Of a DNA stretch of 64,000 nucleotides, positions 24,368 through 34,324 are shown piece by piece. This DNA is from Clostridia bacterium (GTDB lineage Bacteria; Bacillota; Clostridia; Christensenellales; Borkfalkiaceae): positions 60,685 through 124,684 of the forward strand of contig JAFVUV010000011.1 of assembly GCA_017502525.1 (NCBI GenBank), in the 5' to 3' direction. Position 1 is the stretch's first letter. The number at the start of each line of letters is the position of its first letter. The notes under the pieces were generated by a model, which ran no database searches, was not told the DNA's origin, and saw nothing but the letters and a program-made list of their open reading frames with translations. Made by a program: the position numbers and the translations under genes.

Positions 24368-26935
24368 ATGGAAAAATTAGTATTGATTGACGGAAACAGC
24401 CTTATTAATCGCGCTTTTTACGCTATGCCTTTGCTCTCGACTAAAGACGGCGTTTTTACCAATGCGGTTTACGGCTTTATGAATATGTTCTTTAAAATGA
24501 CGGCGGATATTAACCCGACTTTCGTTGCCGTTGCCTTTGACCTTAAAGAACCTACTTTCCGCCACAAACTTTATTCCGATTATAAAGGGACTAGAAAACC
24601 TATGCCGGAAGAACTTCGCCCTCAAATTATTCTTTTGAAAGATTTGTTAAAGTTTATGGGGGTTACCGTTATTGAAAAACCTGGTTCCGAGGCCGACGAT
24701 ATTATAGGCACAATTGCTAAACACACCAAAATTCAAACGGTTATTTTTACAGGCGACAAGGACTCTTTCCAACTCGTCGACGATGAAACTGAAGTGCATT
24801 TCACTAAACGCGGTATTACCGATACCGAGATTTACAACGCCGAAAACTTTACCGAAAAAACAGGTATTACCCCAAAGCAAATTATCGACCTTAAAGCGTT
24901 GATGGGTGACTCTTCAGACAATATCCCAGGAATTCCTGGTGTCGGTGAAAAAACCGCGCTCAACCTTTTACAAACTTACGGCTCGGTAGAAAATTTATAC
25001 GAAAACACCGACGAACTTAAAGGCAAATTGCAAGAAAAGGTCGTTTCGGGCAAAGATTTGGCCTTTTTATCCAAAACGCTTGCAACTATTGACTGTGATT
25101 GCGGTGTTGATACCGACGTTGAAAAAATGCGTTTTTCTATGCCTTTATCTAGCGCAGTTAAAAAACGCTTTATGGATTTAGAATTTAAAAGTCTTTACAA
25201 GAAAAACGAACTTTTTGAATCTTCCCCCACCGACCAACCGTCTATACCTGAAACAATTAATTCTGAAATTAAAGTAATAACCGTCCAAGATTTAGGCGAA
25301 CTTAAAGCAATTTTCGACTTTGAAAAAACCGCTTTTTATTTGTCGCAAAAAACGTTATATCTGTGCGACGGCAAAGTAGAATATCAAGTTCCTATTCAAG
25401 AAAATCTTTTGGATTTAGGATTTAACCTTTCGGAAGTTATATCGGTTATTGCACATGTTTTTACAGGCAAAAAACCGCTTATTGTTTTCAACAAAAAAGA
25501 CTTGCGCCATTATTTGAAAAACAACTTTGACGTTGAAATTACCGCCCCCGTGGAAGATTTATCGCTAATTAAATACGTTGCGGACTTTACGGGGCGTGAA
25601 GAATCGCTTATCAGCGTGCTTAATGACTACGACCTTTCGGACAAAACGCCGTCCGCATCGCTTTTTGCTCTCTATCAAACGCTAGAAACAAAGCTTAAAG
25701 AGTTAGACTTGGTCGACCTTTATCGCAAAGTTGAACTTCCCCTTTCCGACGTGCTTTTTGATATGGAAGTTGCGGGTTTTAAGGTGGATATTAACGCGCT
25801 TAATAGTGCGGGCGAAAAATATCGCGCAACGCTTAACGCTTTAGAAACGGAAATTCGCACGCTAGTTGACGAGCCAAACTTAAACGTCAACTCGCCTATG
25901 CAATTAGGCAACGTGATTTTTGAAAAACTTAGGCTGGGTAAAGGCAAAAAAACAAGCCGTGGTTATTCTACCACCGCGGAAATTTTAGAAAGCCTTGAAG
26001 ACAAGCACCCCGTTATTCCGCTAATTCTAAAATACCGTCAACTGCAAAAACTACACTCGACCTACGTTGAAGGTTTCAAACCTTTAATCAATAAAAATAC
26101 GGGATTAATACACACTTCTTTTAATCAAACGGTTACGGCGACGGGCAGGCTTTCTAGCAAAGAACCTAATTTGCAAAACATACCCGTTCGCGACGACGAA
26201 GGAAAAGAAATTAGAAAATTTTTCGTGCCCAAATCAAGTGAGCGCATTTTAATCGGCGCAGACTATTCTCAAATTGAATTAAGACTGCTTGCTGCGTTTT
26301 GCGGTAGTGAAAGTTTAATCAACGCGTTCTGCGACGGCAAAGACGTCCACGCATCTACCGCGTCGAAAGTTTTCGGCGTTCCGATAGAACAAGTTACCTC
26401 GCACCAACGCTCACAAGCAAAGGCGGTTAACTTTGGTATTATTTACGGCATAAGCGAATACGGTCTTGCCAAAAACCTTAAGATAGAAAATTATCAAGCG
26501 CGCGAATACATTAAATCTTACTTCGAGCAGTACCCTGAAGTAAAATCGTATATGGAACAAAACGTTGCCTTTGCCAAAGAAAATGGTTATGCAAAAACTT
26601 TACTCGGTAGGCGCAGATATATTGCAGAACTTTCATCGCCCAACTATAATATGCGCCAGTTTGGCGAACGCGTGGCGATGAACATGCCCTTGCAAGGTAG
26701 TAGTGCAGACATTATTAAACTAGCTATGCTTGGCGTTAACAAAAGATTAAAGAAAGAAAAATTAAAGTCCGAACTGATTTTACAAATTCACGATGAACTT
26801 ATCGTAGACGCGTTTATATCTGAAAAAGACGCCGTTGAAAAAATACTCGTTGAAGAAATGGAGAACGCCGTTAAACTAGCCGTTCCGCTAACCGTTTCGG
26901 TAGGTGGCGGAAAAACTTGGTTTGACGCAAAATAA
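24368..26935 (+). CDS. polA: DNA polymerase I
   Basis: An 855-residue protein for gap filling and primer removal. The 5'-3' exonuclease domain covers about residues 1-280 (LVLIDGNSLINRAFYAMP, ADDIIGTIA, FTGDKDSFQLVDD, DNIPGIPGVGEKTA). The 3'-5' exonuclease region (about 290-450) is degenerate: the expected FDxE motif reads FYLSQ, so proofreading is probably lost, as in Bacillus enzymes. The polymerase domain has motif A DYSQIELRLLA near 630, motif B AKAVNFGIIYG near 680 and motif C QIHDELIVDA near 810. coaE follows 5 bases later, forming an operon. Confidence 0.97.
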   Translation: MEKLVLIDGNSLINRAFYAMPLLSTKDGVFTNAVYGFMNMFFKMTADINPTFVAVAFDLKEPTFRHKLYSDYKGTRKPMPEELRPQIILLKDLLKFMGVTVIEKPGSEADDIIGTIAKHTKIQTVIFTGDKDSFQLVDDETEVHFTKRGITDTEIYNAENFTEKTGITPKQIIDLKALMGDSSDNIPGIPGVGEKTALNLLQTYGSVENLYENTDELKGKLQEKVVSGKDLAFLSKTLATIDCDCGVDTDVEKMRFSMPLSSAVKKRFMDLEFKSLYKKNELFESSPTDQPSIPETINSEIKVITVQDLGELKAIFDFEKTAFYLSQKTLYLCDGKVEYQVPIQENLLDLGFNLSEVISVIAHVFTGKKPLIVFNKKDLRHYLKNNFDVEITAPVEDLSLIKYVADFTGREESLISVLNDYDLSDKTPSASLFALYQTLETKLKELDLVDLYRKVELPLSDVLFDMEVAGFKVDINALNSAGEKYRATLNALETEIRTLVDEPNLNVNSPMQLGNVIFEKLRLGKGKKTSRGYSTTAEILESLEDKHPVIPLILKYRQLQKLHSTYVEGFKPLINKNTGLIHTSFNQTVTATGRLSSKEPNLQNIPVRDDEGKEIRKFFVPKSSERILIGADYSQIELRLLAAFCGSESLINAFCDGKDVHASTASKVFGVPIEQVTSHQRSQAKAVNFGIIYGISEYGLAKNLKIENYQAREYIKSYFEQYPEVKSYMEQNVAFAKENGYAKTLLGRRRYIAELSSPNYNMRQFGERVAMNMPLQGSSADIIKLAMLGVNKRLKKEKLKSELILQIHDELIVDAFISEKDAVEKILVEEMENAVKLAVPLTVSVGGGKTWFDAK

Positions 26936-26940
26936 GAATT

Positions 26941-27528
26941 ATGAAAAATAAAAAAATTGCTATTACCGGCGGTATAGGTAGCGGTAAAAGTACGGTTTCA
27001 AAATTTTTAGTCGAACTCGGCTATAACGTTTTATCTTGTGACAAAATCGTTAGCGACCTTTACGAAAAAAGAAAGATAAAACTCCTATTAAAAAAGATTT
27101 TTCCCGATGCGGTTAAAGGCTTTTTTAACCCCAAAATCGATAGGGTAAAAATCGCTTCAAGCGCTTTTTCCGATAAAGATTTGCACTCGCGTTTAACACT
27201 TACTATTACACCACTCGTTATGAAAGAAGTGGAGAAAAAATGCCAAAAGCTTTCGGGCGTAATTTTCGTAGAAGTGCCGTTACTATTCGAGTGCAATTAT
27301 CAAAATTTTTTTGATGCAGTTTTAGTTGTTAAACGTGATAAACGCGCGCGAATTGATAGCGTAAAATCACGCTCAAATTTAACTGAACAGCAAATTATAG
27401 AGCGCATAAACAACCAAGTAGATTACGACACTATTGACCTATCCCCCTACACCGTTATAATAAACGACGATATAAACGCCTTAAAAGATAAAATTCAGTC
27501 GGCAATAAACAATTTAATAAAAGATTAA
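26941..27528 (+). CDS. coaE: Dephospho-CoA kinase
   Basis: It catalyses the last step of coenzyme A synthesis, phosphorylating dephospho-CoA at the ribose 3'-hydroxyl. Length 195 aa is normal. The Walker A loop is ITGGIGSGKSTVSKF (near residue 8). The substrate region VEVPLLFECNYQNFFDAVLVV is near residue 110 and the lid region SRSNLTEQQIIERINNQ near 140. polA-coaE order is common in Firmicutes. The gene ends before a strong terminator. Confidence 0.95.
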   Translation: MKNKKIAITGGIGSGKSTVSKFLVELGYNVLSCDKIVSDLYEKRKIKLLLKKIFPDAVKGFFNPKIDRVKIASSAFSDKDLHSRLTLTITPLVMKEVEKKCQKLSGVIFVEVPLLFECNYQNFFDAVLVVKRDKRARIDSVKSRSNLTEQQIIERINNQVDYDTIDLSPYTVIINDDINALKDKIQSAINNLIKD

Positions 27529-27536
27529 AAAATATT

Positions 27537-27569
27537 AGCCACGGTCAAATTGTTGACCGTGGCTGTTTT
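27537..27569. terminator. Terminator after coaE
   Basis: A 12-bp stem AGCCACGGTCAA / TTGACCGTGGCT with a 4-base loop, followed by GTTTTTTTG on the plus strand. Confidence 0.9.
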
Positions 27570-27610
27570 TTTGTTTTTTAGTTGAAAATCTTAAGATTTT
27601 AAAATGCGAA

Positions 27611-29008
27611 TTATATTTTCAGTTCAAAATAAAAGTGCGTATCGTCTTCCCTAACCTTTATTAGACCTAACCTGCCGATTAATTTTGCCGAGTTAAAGTT
27701 TTCTTTATAACATCTTGACTTTAAAGTTTTTGCACCCAAAACCTTAAAAACGTAATCTTTTAACGCGCTTGCACTTTCTATCGCATAGCCTTTGCCTTGA
27801 TATTGCTTAAAAAACCTGAACCCCATTTCCACTCCGCCATAAAAGTCAAAGTTATGCAAAACTAATTCGCCTATTAATTTCCCGCCAAGCTTTATCGCAA
27901 ACGAAAATTCTTCTTTCCGTTCTTTTAGTAACTTCTGAAAATTGTAAAAATATTCGCTTGTGGCCTCATTGTCTCCCAAATCTTCCCGATAATCGTAACC
28001 CCAAAGTTTGTTTACGTTTTCGTCAAGATAAAGTTTTTTATACTCTTCACTATCCGTTCGTTCAATTTCGGCAATTTCAAGTCGTTCGGTTTTAATATTT
28101 ATAGGCGACTTTATTTTGTCAAAAAGCGTGCCGATTTCGATTATATGTTTACATTTAATTAAACATGGTTTGTATTGCAGTTTAGAAGTCCTAAGCCCCA
28201 AATCGCCACAATCTTCTTCTCGGTTTATATATCGCACACCATCAATAGCAAACGCTTTAGCAAACTCTTTTGCCATAACGGGATATACCCCTTGATAGTC
28301 TTTTAACGCTTTTTCAATATGAACTATTAAAGTATCGTTTACAATTTCCCCAACCGAAATTGCAATCACTTTTTCGCCCACTTCCAAAAGTCCGCAAACT
28401 TGATTTAATTCTTCGGCGTTCTCTATCAGTTCAAGAGCGGTTTTCTCTTCAACTTTTTCCGTCCAACCGCTAATATTTCTACCCGATTCATATTCAATTA
28501 AAAATGCTTTTACGCGCTCCAGGTCCGACTTAACGATTTTTTTGAACTTATAATCGGGATATAGTTTTTGAAATTTATTAACGTGGTTTCTTTGTCCGCT
28601 TAATTTTTTGCCCGCATACGATTTAAACTGTTCGGCAAAGTAAATATAATCACACCAATCGCGCTCACACCTTACTTTTGCTCCGTAGTAACGCGAACAA
28701 AGTTTTTGCACGTAAAAGTCGTCTATATAGCAAAAGGTAAGTGGCATAAAATTTGTTAAGCAGTGCTTCTCAATCTGCTCTAACGCACCGTTTTCGTCAG
28801 CACCCATAGGGTAATAAAACGCATCGGCGTGGTCATGTCCACTCTCTTTAAGTATTAGCGTGTCGTTATATATTGCGTATTCCACCTTAAATTCATCCCG
28901 CCAAGCGTATTTCACGCCCAAAGAAATGTCGCAAAATGATATGGGCGACATTTCTAAATACGGCTTTATTACACGAACGTCTTTAAGTAATTTTTTAAAT
29001 TCAAGCAT
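27611..29008 (-). CDS. DUF2156-type (aminoacyl-PG synthase-like) domain fused to a GNAT acetyltransferase
   Basis: A fusion of about 465 residues. The N-terminal 290 or so residues match DUF2156, the fold of MprF-type C-terminal domains, with family phrases such as LSGQRNHVNKFQKLYPDYKF and YINREEDCGDLGLRTSKLQY near the end. The C-terminal 165 residues are a RimJ/RimL-like GNAT: TERLEIAEIERTDSEEY, then IGELVLHNFD, MGFRFFKQYQGKGYAIESA with the acetyl-CoA loop, and ENFNSAKLIGRLGL. I start at ATG 29008 (MLEFKKLLK); a GTG at 29059 is in frame but lies inside the parB terminator-like hairpin. Substrates are unknown. Confidence 0.8.
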   Translation of the reverse strand: MLEFKKLLKDVRVIKPYLEMSPISFCDISLGVKYAWRDEFKVEYAIYNDTLILKESGHDHADAFYYPMGADENGALEQIEKHCLTNFMPLTFCYIDDFYVQKLCSRYYGAKVRCERDWCDYIYFAEQFKSYAGKKLSGQRNHVNKFQKLYPDYKFKKIVKSDLERVKAFLIEYESGRNISGWTEKVEEKTALELIENAEELNQVCGLLEVGEKVIAISVGEIVNDTLIVHIEKALKDYQGVYPVMAKEFAKAFAIDGVRYINREEDCGDLGLRTSKLQYKPCLIKCKHIIEIGTLFDKIKSPINIKTERLEIAEIERTDSEEYKKLYLDENVNKLWGYDYREDLGDNEATSEYFYNFQKLLKERKEEFSFAIKLGGKLIGELVLHNFDFYGGVEMGFRFFKQYQGKGYAIESASALKDYVFKVLGAKTLKSRCYKENFNSAKLIGRLGLIKVREDDTHFYFELKI

Positions 29009-29094
29009 AAACTTTTTATTTTTCAACTTATGTAAATTTATTCCAATAATTAAACCCACCGCTTGTTTGCGACGGGTTTATTTGCTATTACTTT

Positions 29095-30000
29095 TTATTT
29101 TTTGCTGTTTTTTAAAAACTCTAAAAGTTCACTCAATCTATCAAGGTCGTCACGCGTGTAGTAATCGATATATATGCGCCCTTTTTTGTCGTTACCAATA
29201 GCATTTACTCGCGTACCGAACACCCTTTGCATGTCGTAAATCAATTCTTTTAGTTCAGCGGATAATTCTTGTTTAATCTTCTTTTTAGCCTTTTCTTCGG
29301 GCGGAGTAAAATAATCTTTAACGCGTTTTTCCACTTCACGAACAGAAAGTCCTTCTTTAATGGATGCTTCAGCTAGTTTGATTTGGTCAGAACCAGGCAT
29401 TGAAATAAGTGTTCTTGCGTGTCCTGCTGAAAGGTGTCCGTTTGCGACCATTTTAATAACTTCAGGCGCAAGGTTAAGTAGCCTTAACGTGTTAGCGATA
29501 GCAGGACGGGACTTGCCGATTCTATCCGCAAGTTCTTCCTGAGTCATACCGTAATCGTTCATAAGCGAACGCATAGCAGTTGCCGCTTCTATAGGGTTTA
29601 AGTCTTCCCTTTGCAAGTTTTCAATAAGCGAAATTTCTTTTATTTGCCTTTCGTTATAATTCTTAACGATAACGGGAACTTTATCAAGCCCGGCAAGTTT
29701 GCTTGCTCTAAAACGACGTTCGCCCGCGATAATCATAAACCTATCGCCACTCTTGTTAACGATAATAGGCATAATCACGCCGTGTCTTGCTATACTATCC
29801 GCAAGTTCTTTCAGCGCAGTTTCATCAAAGACTTTACGCGGTTGATTAGGGTTAGCGAAAATCTTTGAAGTTTCAATTTCCGTTACACCTTCTCCCTTTT
29901 GTCTGGGCTCTTCATCAAAAAGCAGGCTCTTACCGTAATCTTCTTCGGTTTCCGAAAATAACGCGGATAACCCCTTTCCTAATCCTCTGTTTGGTTTCAT
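29095..30000 (-). CDS. parB: Chromosome-partitioning protein ParB (Spo0J)
   Basis: A 301-residue protein that loads on parS sites and slides as a CTP-dependent clamp. The N-terminal motif GERRFRASKLAGLDKVP near residue 93 is the nucleotide-binding box, preceded by NPNQPRKVFDE. The helix-turn-helix is TQEELADRIGKSRPAIANTL near 155, and a C-terminal dimerisation region follows. Four parS sites lie 3-4 kb away at 33.3-33.9 kb, so its targets are in the window. It is 38 bases downstream of parA. In spore-formers it is needed for origin segregation into the forespore. Confidence 0.97.
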   Translation of the reverse strand: MKPNRGLGKGLSALFSETEEDYGKSLLFDEEPRQKGEGVTEIETSKIFANPNQPRKVFDETALKELADSIARHGVIMPIIVNKSGDRFMIIAGERRFRASKLAGLDKVPVIVKNYNERQIKEISLIENLQREDLNPIEAATAMRSLMNDYGMTQEELADRIGKSRPAIANTLRLLNLAPEVIKMVANGHLSAGHARTLISMPGSDQIKLAEASIKEGLSVREVEKRVKDYFTPPEEKAKKKIKQELSAELKELIYDMQRVFGTRVNAIGNDKKGRIYIDYYTRDDLDRLSELLEFLKNSKK

Positions 30001-30038
30001 CTTAACTTTCTCCGTTAATTTTTATTCGCCTTTGTCGG

Positions 30039-30815
30039 CTAATTTCTTTTTGACGGTTGTCTAGATAAAAATTCTTCCGTCAACGCTAAATACGCTTTTG
30101 CTCCCGAACATCTTGTATCGTGCAACATAATAGGAACGCCGTGGCTAGGTGCTTCTGCCAAACGAATATTTCTGGGAATAGCTGTTTCAAAAACTCTCTT
30201 GCCAAAAAACTTCTTTATTTCCGCAGAAATTTGACGTGAAATTATTGCGCGATTGTCGTTCATAGTCAATACAACACCCTCGATTTTTAATTTTTCGTTC
30301 AAGTGTTTAACAACAAGTTTGATTGTATTCATAAGTTGACTTAAACCTTCAAGCGCATAGTATTCACTTTGAATAGGTATGATTACCGTGTCCGCTGCGG
30401 CAAGTGCGTTTATGGTCAAAAGTCCCAAGGACGGAGGACAGTCAATCGCAATAAAGTCGTAACTTGGACGAGCCTTTTCTAAAACTCTTTTCAATACGTG
30501 TTCTCTATCTTTAACGTATACTAGTTCCACTTCCGCCCCTGCCAAGTCTATGCTTGACGGCAAAATATCAAACCCGTCTACACAAGTTTTTACAACAGCG
30601 TCTTCAATAGGCATTTCGTCAATCATAACGTTATACACAGAGTTTTTAACTTCGCTTTTAGCAAAGCCTAAACCGCTTGTTGCGTTACCCTGTGGGTCAA
30701 GGTCAACTAATAAGCACTTATACCCTTTCTTTGCGAGATACGCTGACACATTCACGCAAGTTGTCGTTTTGCCAACACCGCCTTTTTGGTTTGAAAAAGC
30801 AATTATTTTTCCCAT
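30039..30815 (-). CDS. parA: ParA-family ATPase (Soj)
   Basis: A 258-residue Walker-type ATPase that moves or positions the ParB-parS complex and in Bacillus regulates DnaA. It has the deviant Walker A KGGVGKTTTCVN near residue 10, the switch I region with DLDPQGNATSG, and Walker B DFIAIDCPPSLGLLT near 118. Length is typical of Soj. It is the first gene of parA-parB; ftsH precedes it by about 65 bases. Confidence 0.97.
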   Translation of the reverse strand: MGKIIAFSNQKGGVGKTTTCVNVSAYLAKKGYKCLLVDLDPQGNATSGLGFAKSEVKNSVYNVMIDEMPIEDAVVKTCVDGFDILPSSIDLAGAEVELVYVKDREHVLKRVLEKARPSYDFIAIDCPPSLGLLTINALAAADTVIIPIQSEYYALEGLSQLMNTIKLVVKHLNEKLKIEGVVLTMNDNRAIISRQISAEIKKFFGKRVFETAIPRNIRLAEAPSHGVPIMLHDTRCSGAKAYLALTEEFLSRQPSKRN

Positions 30816-30881
30816 AATACACTCTCCTCTCGTTTGTCTATTGCTCTTTTATCTTAAGTCTTACCGAAATAAAACTACCTT

Positions 30882-32972
30882 TTAGTTATTATCTTTTTCA
30901 TTTTGCTTCGGAGTGTCTTTTTCAACGTTTTCTTCAGTTTTTTGTTCTTCTTTATTTTCAGGTTTTTCTTTCACAATAACGTCTTTTACAGATTTTCTAT
31001 TGAAGGGGTTTTCTTGAAGCGTGCGTTCATTATCATCCATAAACTTCATAATTTCTTCAGCCGATTTGCCATCCATAATCATATCGACTTCTTCGGTGAA
31101 AATAGTTTCCCTTTCAACTAATAGCCTTGCCATAGTGTCGAGCAACGCCTTATTTTTAGCAAGCAACTTTCTTGCTTTTTGCAAACCGTTATCAATAATA
31201 ATTCTAATTTCTTCGTCGATAATAGCTGCCGTTTCTTCGCTGTAATTAACGTGCGACGCCATATCTCTACCTATAAACACTTCTTTATCTGAGCCGTAAG
31301 AAATAGGTCCTACTTTATCGCTCATCCCCCACTCGGTAACCATAAGTCTTGCACGTTTAGTTACTGCTTGAATATCGCCGGAAGCACCAGCCGATATATC
31401 CTTAATAATAAGTTCTTCTGCAACTCTACCACCAAGCGTCATAACGATATCGTCTAAAAGCTTAGCTTTAGTAATGTGGTTGTCGTCGCTATCAGGTCTA
31501 GTCATAGTGTACCCCGCCGCTTGACCGCGCGGAATAATTGAAACTTCGTGCACGGGGTCGCAGTTAGGAAGAAGTCTTGCAAGAATAGCGTGCCCAGCTT
31601 CGTGATAAGCGGTAATGCGTTTATCCGTTTCGGTAACAAGCCTACTCTTCTTTTGCGGACCCATTATAACTTTGTTAATACCTTCGTAAAGGTCTTTGTT
31701 AGTGATATGCTTTCTATTTGCACGCGCAGCGAGTATTGCCGCTTCGTTAAGCAAGTTTTCAAGGTCGGCGCCCGAAAAACCGCTAGTCATTCTTGCTACC
31801 GTCTTAAAATTAACGTCGGTTGCAAGAGGCTTATTTCTTGCGTGTACTTTTAATATAGCTTCACGCCCACGCACGTCGGGTACGTTAACGTAAATTTGTC
31901 TATCAAATCTACCTGGACGGAGAAGTGCAGGGTCTAAAATATCCGCACGGTTGGTTGCTGCCATAACGATAATACCGTCGTTAGATTCAAAGCCGTCCAT
32001 TTGAACGAGAAGTTGGTTAAGCGTTTGTTCTCTTTCATCGTGTCCGCCACCCATACCCGTGCCACGTTGACGACCAACAGCATCTATTTCATCAATAAAC
32101 ACGATACAGGGCATACTCTTTTTAGCAACGTCAAATAAATCTCTAACTCTTGAAGCGCCAACACCAACGAACATTTCAACGAAATCCGAACCGCTTATCG
32201 AGAAAAACGGAACACCCGCTTCGCCCGCAACAGCTTTAGCGAACAAAGTTTTACCCGTTCCAGGAGGCCCCACTAAAAGCACACCCTTAGGAATTCTTGC
32301 CCCAAGTTCAGAGAATTTTTTAGGACTCTTTAAGAAGTCAACAACTTCAGCAAGTTCTTCTTTTTCTTCTTCAGCGCCCGCAACGTCGGAAAAGCGCACC
32401 TTTAAGTTGTGGTTTACTCTTGCGTTGGTTTTAGCAAAATTCATTGCGCTCTTCGTTCCGCCTTGAGTTTGCAACATAATCACAAGGAAGATTATTGCAA
32501 TAACCGCACTGCCCGCAAGTGGCAAAAGTGAAGTCCAAATAGAACCCGCGTTAGGATTGGTGTAGGTAAAATCAACGTTTGCTTTGTTTAATAAAGATTC
32601 AAGTTCGTCAGTATTTAACCTTGCATAGTTAGTTACGAACTGAAGCGTTCCCAAAACTACGCCACCGCTGTTTGTAAGTTCTAAATCAAAATTAACTACA
32701 TACCCGTCAAAGACAACTTTCTTTATAGTGAACTTATCATAAGTTGTGCTATCAAAAGTTTTCTTAATAGTTGGAGCGTTAATTTTGGTAGATAACTCTT
32801 CTTTTGTAATCACACCGTCTTGCATAACGGATTCATTGCTAATAATAGAATAAAATTCTGAATAATTTACGGACGCGCTAGCGTTAACACAGTTATTAAG
32901 CGACATAGCGGCAATCGCAAGAACTATGAAACCAAGAACAATCCATAATAGTTTGCCTTTTTTAGCTTTCAA
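30882..32972 (-). CDS. ftsH: ATP-dependent zinc metalloprotease FtsH
   Basis: A 696-residue membrane protease for quality control. A first helix at about residues 8-25 is followed by an extracytoplasmic domain (about 30-150) and a second helix (about 155-175, [20 protein letters not shown]). The AAA domain has Walker [18 protein letters not shown] near 235, Walker [10 protein letters not shown] and the SRH with [17 protein letters not shown]. The protease part has the zinc motif HEAGH near 460. The C-terminal tail (about 640-696) is Glu/Lys-rich. It sits upstream of parA in the same direction. Confidence 0.97.
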   Translation of the reverse strand: MKAKKGKLLWIVLGFIVLAIAAMSLNNCVNASASVNYSEFYSIISNESVMQDGVITKEELSTKINAPTIKKTFDSTTYDKFTIKKVVFDGYVVNFDLELTNSGGVVLGTLQFVTNYARLNTDELESLLNKANVDFTYTNPNAGSIWTSLLPLAGSAVIAIIFLVIMLQTQGGTKSAMNFAKTNARVNHNLKVRFSDVAGAEEEKEELAEVVDFLKSPKKFSELGARIPKGVLLVGPPGTGKTLFAKAVAGEAGVPFFSISGSDFVEMFVGVGASRVRDLFDVAKKSMPCIVFIDEIDAVGRQRGTGMGGGHDEREQTLNQLLVQMDGFESNDGIIVMAATNRADILDPALLRPGRFDRQIYVNVPDVRGREAILKVHARNKPLATDVNFKTVARMTSGFSGADLENLLNEAAILAARANRKHITNKDLYEGINKVIMGPQKKSRLVTETDKRITAYHEAGHAILARLLPNCDPVHEVSIIPRGQAAGYTMTRPDSDDNHITKAKLLDDIVMTLGGRVAEELIIKDISAGASGDIQAVTKRARLMVTEWGMSDKVGPISYGSDKEVFIGRDMASHVNYSEETAAIIDEEIRIIIDNGLQKARKLLAKNKALLDTMARLLVERETIFTEEVDMIMDGKSAEEIMKFMDDNERTLQENPFNRKSVKDVIVKEKPENKEEQKTEENVEKDTPKQNEKDNN

Positions 32973-33325
32973 TTTACAAGTCTCCTTTTACATTTATCTA
33001 AAATAAATTATACGCAAAAATGTTTAAAACAACCTTGAATGTCAAATTTTTTTGGTAGATTAAATATTTATATTTAATATTATACTATATTTATTAGTAA
33101 AATACAATAGATTTTACTATTTTTAGCAAAACGGTTTAATATTTACTTTTTCTTCATATAGCGCAAAACCTATTAATTTGCGCCATATCTATAAATTTTG
33201 TAGCGCGTTTTATAAAAATATAAACTATTTATACGCGCTAGTTGATGTTGTGGTTTGATTTTAAAAAAATTATAAGGTCAAAGTTAATAATTTTAAGACA
33301 AACAAATATAATCGTCACCATAATT

Positions 33326-33341
33326 TGTTCCACGTGAAACT
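33326..33341. promoter_or_regulatory. parS: parS site 1
   Basis: TGTTCCACGTGAAACT, 14 of 16 matches to the Bacillus parS consensus TGTTTCACGTGAAACA. ParB binds and loads here. Confidence 0.8.
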
Positions 33342-33803
33342 ATTAAAACGTTTAGAAAAATACTTAATAAGCCAAATAGTCGTTCAGAATTCAAACTAAA
33401 AACGACACGTTGAACGACATAATTACAATTTTAAAAAAGCCATTTTAACGCTCTGAGGCAGAATGGCTTAAAATTTTTCCTGGGGAAAATTTACGTCATT
33501 TTGTCTGGTAGTTAACGATTTTTATCAATAAAAACTAGGTCAAACAACTACCACACGACAAACAAACTTGCAAAACACAATAAAAGTATCACTAAAAACT
33601 TATAAAATATACGTCATTTTTATTACTCGCAAAACAACGGCCTTAAATTGTATCAATTTCAAAAAACTACACAATCAACAAAAATTATTACGCACCACAT
33701 TAAATTTTTTTGCATTTTTATCTTGCGCAACAAATAAATAGCCACCTAAAACAATAATAGTCCACACAACAAGCAAAACAATTTGAAAAAACGCAAAAAC
33801 CAA

Positions 33804-33819
33804 GGTTTCACGTGGAACA
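33804..33819. promoter_or_regulatory. parS: parS site 2
   Basis: GGTTTCACGTGGAACA, 14 of 16 matches to the consensus. It is 478 bases from site 1 and 26 bases from site 3. Confidence 0.8.
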
Positions 33820-33844
33820 ACATAAAAAATATTACCAAAACTCG

Positions 33845-33860
33845 TGTTTCACGTGGAACA
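33845..33860. promoter_or_regulatory. parS: parS site 3
   Basis: TGTTTCACGTGGAACA, 15 of 16 matches to the consensus. Confidence 0.9.
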
Positions 33861-33884
33861 CTGCAACAATAAGACTAGAACTTA

Positions 33885-33900
33885 TGTTTCACGTGAAACA
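33885..33900. promoter_or_regulatory. parS: parS site 4 (perfect consensus)
   Basis: TGTTTCACGTGAAACA, all 16 bases match. It is 25 bases from site 3. The cluster of four sites within 575 bp near parAB and the candidate origin is a partition centre. Confidence 0.97.
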
Positions 33901-34252
33901 TAATAAGAACTAAGATAACAGGGTGAATAACTGATATGTTTAATCAAAAACTACAAAAAACAAAGTGTATAACCGCGCACTTGCGTGGTTTTATGGAACT
34001 TTATACAAAATATCGTTAATTTTAAAGAATAAAACATTAAAAACATAACAATGCTGAATAATTACAAAAATAATTTAATTAAACTATTATTAACTTATAA
34101 AACAAACTTAGAACATTGATGCGTAATAGTATATATAAATACAACAGAAAACTTCAACAGGTTTTTAGTTTCTTCCTTATAAACGCGCGCCTTTTTTGGC
34201 GCATAATATTATTATATGGCGCAAATATTTTACTTTAGTTTGGTAAAGTGTG

Positions 34253-34288
34253 GCTAAAAAAATTAAGGCTGTGTTATTCACACAGCCT
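34253..34288 (-). terminator. Terminator after the CvpA-family gene
   Basis: AGGCTGTG / CACAGCCT stem at 34266-34273 and 34281-34288, followed on the minus strand by a T-run at 34254-34260. Confidence 0.85.
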
Positions 34289-34324
34289 ATTAATATTAAT
34301 ATGAATTGATATTTGTGGTTAATA

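Larger units (their letters stand above)
32973..34252. other. 1.3-kb gene-free, C-over-G-skewed region with parS sites
   Basis: No convincing coding frame on either strand between ftsH and the cvpA terminator. The plus strand between 33540 and 34000 is conspicuously rich in A and C. Visible structures: AGCGCG/CGCGCTA arms at 33201-33240; an 8-bp-arm hairpin AAGCCATT/AATGGCTT at 33437-33469; a long inverted pair TGGTAGTT/AACTACCA at about 33505-33555 with TTGTC/GACAA extensions; and four parS sites at 33326-33900. It could hold a small RNA, but I cannot identify one. Confidence 0.6.

Noticed and set aside
29009..29059. Upstream GTG start for the DUF2156-GNAT gene at 29059
   Set aside because: The GTG falls within a hairpin that ends parB transcription and lacks a ribosome-binding site; ATG 29008 is preferred.
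34274..34282. TTATTCACA, a DnaA-box match
   Set aside because: It lies within the loop and stem of the cvpA terminator hairpin and has no companions, so it is probably chance.
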